Part shown: piece after piece, positions 13,344 to 17,388 of the stretch
Layout of the letters: each line of letters begins with the position of its first letter
Numbering within the stretch: the stretch's first letter is position 1
Assembly (NCBI GenBank): GCA_023254015.1
Contig: JALQYS010000513.1
Span: 1 to 17,388, forward strand
Direction: 5' to 3'
Length of the DNA stretch: 17,388 nt
Source of the DNA: Paracoccaceae bacterium
GTDB taxonomy: Bacteria; Pseudomonadota; Alphaproteobacteria; Rhodobacterales; Rhodobacteraceae
Program-made: the position numbers and the translations under genes
The notes under the pieces: model-generated
Database searches by the model: none
Told to the model about the DNA's origin: nothing
Seen by the model: the letters and a program-made list of their open reading frames with translations, nothing else

Positions 13344-15720
13344 GGCGAAAGACCCCCAACAGGCGCGCCGGCTTCATCCGCGACAGGCGCCACGCAGGCC
13401 AGGCCGCCGCCAGCGCCGCCGCCAAGAGGGCAAAGGCCCCAAGCCGCAGATAATCCATCCAGAACAGGGACATCGGCAGGCGCCAGCCAAAGGCCTCGAC
13501 ATTGACCACCGCCAAAAGCGCCCAGGCCAGCGCCAGCCCCAAAGGCAGGGCCAGCGCGCCCGTCAGCAGCGCCAGAACAAGCGCGCGCACCAGATCCAAC
13601 AGCGCCAGACGGCCGCGCGTCACCCCCAGCGCCCAGACTGGGGCGAGTTGCGGCAGGCGCATCGCGGCCAGTGTCAGAAGGCTCATCAGAATGGCAAAGC
13701 CCGCCACCGCCAGTGTCAGGATGTTCAGCGCGGTCGTGACGACAAAGGTCCGCTCGAAGATCGACAGCGACAGCGCCTTGATCGCCGCCTGATCGATTAT
13801 GGCGGCCGCCGGCAGCCCGGCCCTGGCCTGCAGGTCTTGGCGCAGATCGGCCACGCGCGACGGGTCCACCCGCAGGCCAAAACGCAGCGCCGTCACCTCG
13901 GGAAACCGGGCGCGGAACTGCCGTTCGGTCAGCACGATCTGGCCGATCGGGTTGCCGTAATCGCCATAGATGCCCAGCACCGGCAAGGCCCCGCCTTGGG
14001 CCAGCGGCACCGGCATACCCAGGTCCAGCCCGGCCCGGCGATAGAGCTGCTCGTTTACAAGCACACCCTCACCCCGGGCCAGGGCGTCCCAGACATCGGG
14101 CACCGCCTGCAGCAGATGCCAGTTGTCGCGATAGGTTGCATGATCCCGCGCGCCGTAAATCTCTACCGGCTGACCCGCAACGGTCTGGCGGGTGGAGAGG
14201 AGCGGCAGCACGGCATCGGCTTGCCCCTCGGCGGCGCGCAAGACCCGCTCGGCCTGCGCCGGGTTGGCCGCGGTGACGTAAAGCTCGGAGGCAAGGCGCT
14301 GGTCCAGAAAGGCGACAAAGGTCAGCCGGAACGACGACACCATGGTTGACACCCCCACATTCGCCGCCATGGCCAGAAGCAGCGCCATCAGGGCCAGCGA
14401 CAGCCCCGGCAGTTGCTGGCGCGTGTCGGCCCAGAACCACTGCGCCAGCGGGCCGCGCGCCCGCGCCTCGGCCAGGCGCAGAAGGGCCCGCAGGATCGGC
14501 GGCAGCAACAGCGCCCCCCCGATCAGCAAGGCCCCCAGAAGAACGAAGCCCGCCATCAGACCCCGCCCCCAAAGCGTCAGCCCCAGCGCGCCCGCCAGCA
14601 GCGCCAGTGCCGCCGCCACCTGCAGCCGCCCCGCCCGCGCCATGAGCCAGGCCTGCGGCTGCGCGCTGGCCAGCAGGGGCATCCGCGCCAGTGCCCACAG
14701 TGACCCCGCCGCCGCAAGCCCTGTCCCCCCCAGCGCCATGGCAAGACCCGAGATCACCCAGGCCGGGCGCAGGGCCAGCTGGCCCGAAACCTCGGCCCCG
14801 TAAAGCCCGCGCAGGGTGGCCGCCACATCGGGCAGCAGCGCCGCCGCCATGCCATAGCCCAGCGCGATGCCCACGGCCCCGGCAACCAGCGCCAGCCCCG
14901 CAAGCTCGACCACCATCAGGCCGATCAGCCGGTTCAGCGGTGCGCCCAGAGCGCGCAGGCTGCGCAGCATCGGGCGGCGCTGCTCAAAGGCCAGACCGAT
15001 GGCGCCATGCACGATGAACAGGCCCACCACAAAGGACAACAGGCCAAAGGCGGTCAGGTTCAGGTGGAAACTGTCGGTCAGCCGGGCCACATCGGCGCCG
15101 CCCTGTGGGGCCGTCAGCACCAGACCGGGCGCAACCTCGGCCAGCGGGCGCTGCCCGCGCGGCTGATCGGGGGCCAGCAGCAGCCTGTCGATCTGGCCCG
15201 CCCGGTGCAAAAGCCGCTGCGCCACGCCGATATCGGTGATCGCCACCCCCGGCGCAACCTGGGGCGTTGCGATCCGCGCGGCCTGTGTCGCGGGCAGGCG
15301 GGCCAGGGTCTCGGCCCGCGCCATGATCTGGCCCGGCCCGGTCAGAAAGCCGGTCAGATCGGCCCTCGCCGTCATCCGCGCCGCGCCGGTATCGCGCGGC
15401 AGGGTCAGTGGGTCGATCCCAAGCAGCGTGACCGGCCCCAGCTTTCCCTCGATCACCGGCGACACCAGCCAGCCCGCGCGGCGCAGGGCGACATAGGTCT
15501 GATCGGGGATCGGCGCTCCGGACGCGGTGGTGATCCGCGCCAGTTGCCCGTCGTTCAGCGACTGCGCCGCCGCGTCATAGCTGGCCCGCGCCTCGGCGTT
15601 GATTGCCTGCACCCCCGTCCACAGCGCCGTGCCCAGCGACAGCCCCGCCAGAAGGGTGAAAACCTGCAGCGGGTTGCGCCACCAATCGCTGAGAAGCGCC
15701 GAAAGCAGCACCGCCGTCAC
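13333..15720 (-). CDS. FtsX-like ABC transporter permease (AttF/AttG-like)
   Basis: A 795-residue inner-membrane permease with two FtsX-type modules. One N-terminal membrane segment (about 18-38) is followed by a large periplasmic region. Clusters of hydrophobic helices lie at about 222-245, 265-298, 318-345, 366-410 and 440-458. A second periplasmic domain precedes three helices in the last 130 residues, ending in a basic tail. This layout is shared by LolC/E, MacB-like and AttFG permeases that extract or move lipids or envelope components rather than import solutes. The GTG start at 15720 overlaps the ATPase stop in GTGA, and its stop overlaps the lipocalin gene. Agrobacterium is described as having separate AttF and AttG; here one long permease is present. 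Confidence 0.9.
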   Translation of the reverse strand: MTAVLLSALLSDWWRNPLQVFTLLAGLSLGTALWTGVQAINAEARASYDAAAQSLNDGQLARITTASGAPIPDQTYVALRRAGWLVSPVIEGKLGPVTLLGIDPLTLPRDTGAARMTARADLTGFLTGPGQIMARAETLARLPATQAARIATPQVAPGVAITDIGVAQRLLHRAGQIDRLLLAPDQPRGQRPLAEVAPGLVLTAPQGGADVARLTDSFHLNLTAFGLLSFVVGLFIVHGAIGLAFEQRRPMLRSLRALGAPLNRLIGLMVVELAGLALVAGAVGIALGYGMAAALLPDVAATLRGLYGAEVSGQLALRPAWVISGLAMALGGTGLAAAGSLWALARMPLLASAQPQAWLMARAGRLQVAAALALLAGALGLTLWGRGLMAGFVLLGALLIGGALLLPPILRALLRLAEARARGPLAQWFWADTRQQLPGLSLALMALLLAMAANVGVSTMVSSFRLTFVAFLDQRLASELYVTAANPAQAERVLRAAEGQADAVLPLLSTRQTVAGQPVEIYGARDHATYRDNWHLLQAVPDVWDALARGEGVLVNEQLYRRAGLDLGMPVPLAQGGALPVLGIYGDYGNPIGQIVLTERQFRARFPEVTALRFGLRVDPSRVADLRQDLQARAGLPAAAIIDQAAIKALSLSIFERTFVVTTALNILTLAVAGFAILMSLLTLAAMRLPQLAPVWALGVTRGRLALLDLVRALVLALLTGALALPLGLALAWALLAVVNVEAFGWRLPMSLFWMDYLRLGAFALLAAALAAAWPAWRLSRMKPARLLGVFRHER

Positions 15721-16367
15721 GACAAAAGCCCGCCGCTAAGATGCAGCCGCCGGTCCAGCCGCGCGGCAAGGCGCGCGGAATGGGTGACCAGCACCAGTGC
15801 CGCGCCGCTGTCGCGCACCAGATCGCACATCAGGGTGAACACGCTGTCGGCGGTGGCCTCATCCAGATTGCCCGTCGGCTCATCCGCCAGCACAAGACTT
15901 GGGCGCGCGGCAAGGGTGCGCGCGATGGCAACCCGCTGCTGCTGGCCGCCCGACAGTTGTTCGGGATAGCGGGTCAGGTGGTCAATCAGGCCAAGCCGCC
16001 GGGCAAGCTCTTGGGCAAATGCCGGGTCATGACGTCCGGAGAGCCGTGCCTGAAAGGCGATGTTCGCCGCCACGGTCAGCGAGGGGATCAGGTTGAACTG
16101 CTGAAAGATCACCCCCACCGTTCCGCGCCGCAGCGCCGCCCGCCCGGCATCGTCCAGCGGCGTCAGATCGACGCCATTCACCGCCACCACGCCGCTGCTG
16201 GCGCTGTCGAGCCCGCCAATCAGATGCAAGAGCGTGCTTTTGCCCGACCCGGATTCGCCGGTCAGTGCCAGCATCTCGCCCGCGGCCAGGTCCAGCGAGA
16301 TGCCCCGCAGAACCGGTGACTCGCTGGCCGGATAGGTTTTTGTCACGTCTTGCAGATGCAGCAGCAT
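15717..16367 (-). CDS. ABC transporter ATP-binding protein (LolD/AttE-like)
   Basis: A 216-residue ABC ATPase with all motifs: Walker A GESGSGKS (37-44), Q-loop FQQFNLIPSLTVAAN (88-102), signature LSGGQQQRVAIAR (138-150), Walker B LVLADEP with D-loop NLD (158-169), and the switch histidine in VTHS (H196). It belongs to the MacB/LolD group that partners with FtsX-like permeases. It energises the neighbouring permease at the cytoplasmic face of the inner membrane. The ATG at 16367 is preferred over one at 16388 because AAGGA lies seven bases upstream of the former. It heads the operon and couples to the permease by a four-base GTGA overlap. A weak promoter may lie within 16380-16420 on this strand. 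Confidence 0.92.
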   Translation of the reverse strand: MLLHLQDVTKTYPASESPVLRGISLDLAAGEMLALTGESGSGKSTLLHLIGGLDSASSGVVAVNGVDLTPLDDAGRAALRRGTVGVIFQQFNLIPSLTVAANIAFQARLSGRHDPAFAQELARRLGLIDHLTRYPEQLSGGQQQRVAIARTLAARPSLVLADEPTGNLDEATADSVFTLMCDLVRDSGAALVLVTHSARLAARLDRRLHLSGGLLS

Positions 16368-16474
16368 GGGCGGTCCTTTTTCCAGCATCTATCGCAAGGT
16401 GCGGCGCAGGCAAGGCGTTTGCCGCGCGCCGCGCCGGCAGGTCGCACAAGAGTGGGCAAAGGTCGGCTGTCTGA

Positions 16475-16480
16475 TTGACA
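16475..16480 (+). promoter_or_regulatory. Consensus -35 box upstream of tonB
   Basis: TTGACA matches the sigma-70 -35 consensus exactly, 70 bases before the ATG at 16550. The region 16 to 18 bases further (around CATCTT) is a poor -10, so a regulated promoter needing an activator or derepression is plausible. I saw no clear Fur, RirA or Irr box. Confidence 0.4.
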
Positions 16481-16549
16481 AGAAGTCGGGCGAGGACATC
16501 TTGCGCCTTGCACCTCAACGGACGATTCGACAGTGGACCCCGTCGCCAG

Positions 16550-17388
16550 ATGACCACCCGCCCGCCGCCTTTTCCGCCTGTCGGCCTGCCCTTTGGGGCG
16601 GGGGTCGCTGTCAGGAGCTGGCCCGGAATCGTCGCCAGCCGCAAGGGCGCGGCGCGGCCGGCCGGGGGGGCGGCGCTTTTTGCCGATCAGGGGCAGGGCG
16701 GTCGGGCGCCCCGTCTGGCCGCCCCGACCGGTCCCGGCCCCCGGTCCCGGCCCCTTCGGATGTGGCTGGCCGGGGGGGCGGTGGTCCTGTCCACCGCCCT
16801 GCATGGCGGGCTTGTGGCGGCTCTGGTCGCCCTGACAGGGACCGTGCCGCCTCTGGCCGAGCCTGATGTCGAAACCGCCGAGGTCGCCCTGATTTCAGAG
16901 GCCAAGTTCATGGCGATGACCGCGCCACAGCCCGACCTGCCCGCTTTGGCCCCGGCCCTTGCCGCGCCCGCCGCGCTGGCGGCTCTGGCCGAGCTTTCCC
17001 CGCCACAAAGCCAGCCACCGGCCCCACCCATGCCCGCGCTGCTGCCGCCGCCTGATCTTGCCGCAGTCGCGCCCGACCCGGCCCCGCAGGTCGAAGAGGC
17101 CCCAAAGCCTGCCGCCGCGCCCGACATCGCGCCGCCACCCGCGCCACCCAAGGCAGAGGGCAAGCCAAAGGCAGACGCCAAGCCCAAGGCAAAGCCCCCT
17201 GCGCCGCCTGAAAACCAGCCCAGGACCGCCGAAAAGGCCAAGCCAGCCCCCGCCGCACCGGCGCAGCAAAAGCCCGCGAAAGCCGCGCCCGCCCCTGCCG
17301 CAAGTCAAGGCGCGGCCGAGGCCAAGGCGCTCAAGGCTGATTGGGGGGCCAAGGTGCGCGCACGCATCACGCGCAAACTGGCCTTGCC
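16550..17388 (+). CDS. tonB: TonB energy-transducing protein (partial, runs off right edge)
   Basis: An incomplete gene whose product links the proton-motive force (with ExbB/ExbD) to outer-membrane receptors. A single hydrophobic anchor (MWLAGGAVVLSTALHGGLVA and on) covers about residues 71-97. A long Pro/Ala/Lys-rich periplasm-spanning linker follows, with PKAEGKPKADAKPKAKPP-type stretches, and then the beginning of the TonB C-terminal domain (ADWGAKVRARITRKLAL) where the window ends. The frame is open from 16475. I used the ATG at 16550, but the ATG at 16760, directly at the membrane anchor, is equally possible; neither has a clear ribosome site. It is divergent from the ABC operon. TonB identity rests on architecture rather than on a complete C-terminal domain. 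Confidence 0.75.
   Translation, partial: MTTRPPPFPPVGLPFGAGVAVRSWPGIVASRKGAARPAGGAALFADQGQGGRAPRLAAPTGPGPRSRPLRMWLAGGAVVLSTALHGGLVAALVALTGTVPPLAEPDVETAEVALISEAKFMAMTAPQPDLPALAPALAAPAALAALAELSPPQSQPPAPPMPALLPPPDLAAVAPDPAPQVEEAPKPAAAPDIAPPPAPPKAEGKPKADAKPKAKPPAPPENQPRTAEKAKPAPAAPAQQKPAKAAPAPAASQGAAEAKALKADWGAKVRARITRKLAL

Noticed and set aside
13150..14349. 399-codon plus-strand open frame across the lipocalin and permease genes
   Set aside because: Composition is Gln/Arg/Pro-rich with no recognisable domain, antisense to two well-supported genes.
17041..17300. Repeated CCAAGGC/AAGCC-type motifs resembling a repeat array
   Set aside because: They are codon-level repeats of the Pro-Lys-Ala linker in TonB, irregularly spaced; not a CRISPR or tandem array.
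16687..17308. Gly/Ala-rich minus-strand open frames opposite tonB
   Set aside because: They are complements of the Pro/Ala-rich TonB linker and carry no independent signal.

Overview
The window looks like chromosomal DNA of a GC-rich alphaproteobacterium, most likely a Rhodobacteraceae/Paracoccaceae member. The evidence is the high GC with strong G/C third positions right of about 5.4 kb, an iolG/IolR-type inositol pair with a GGAA-N6-TTCC operator, a DUF2478 protein, a GlxA-type regulator and an Ala/Pro-rich TonB. This is inferred from style and gene content, not from a marker gene.

Left part (1-4725, all minus strand): a compact operon, visibly lower in GC than the rest, with every junction overlapping. 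In transcription order it encodes a D12/FokI-like adenine methyltransferase, an Eco57I-like N6-adenine methyltransferase with a C-terminal target-recognition region, an unrecognised 188-residue protein, and a McrB-like AAA+ ATPase lacking an N-terminal DNA-binding domain. This resembles the BsuMI/LlaJI layout (two methylases plus McrB/McrC-like restriction subunits), but with adenine rather than cytosine methylases. The nuclease (McrC-like or other) would lie beyond the left edge. This is the best candidate for an under-described defence system here. The ATPase C terminus looks short, and the first ~140 bases hold no clear gene start.

Junction (4726-5655): about 680 bp with no convincing gene, then a tRNA-Ser(GCT) gene on the minus strand with a strong terminator 3' of it. 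The island lies on the 3' side of the tRNA, as expected for a tRNA-associated genomic island, but the exact boundary is not visible.

Right part (5672-17388), ordinary-looking chromosome. iolG (minus) and iolR (plus) diverge around a 16-bp palindrome lying in the spacer of a well-formed iolR promoter. Downstream on the plus strand is an FAD-linked oxidase of the GlcD/D-2-hydroxyglutarate dehydrogenase type. Converging on it from the minus strand are a DUF2478 protein, a cytochrome P450 and a GlxA-family regulator probably controlling the P450. Further right, an ABC operon (ATPase, 795-residue FtsX-like permease, secreted AttH/CrtC-like lipocalin protein) is coupled by 4- and 11-base overlaps. 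Divergent from it is a partial tonB running off the right edge. I saw no CRISPR array, rRNA or recognisable insertion sequence.
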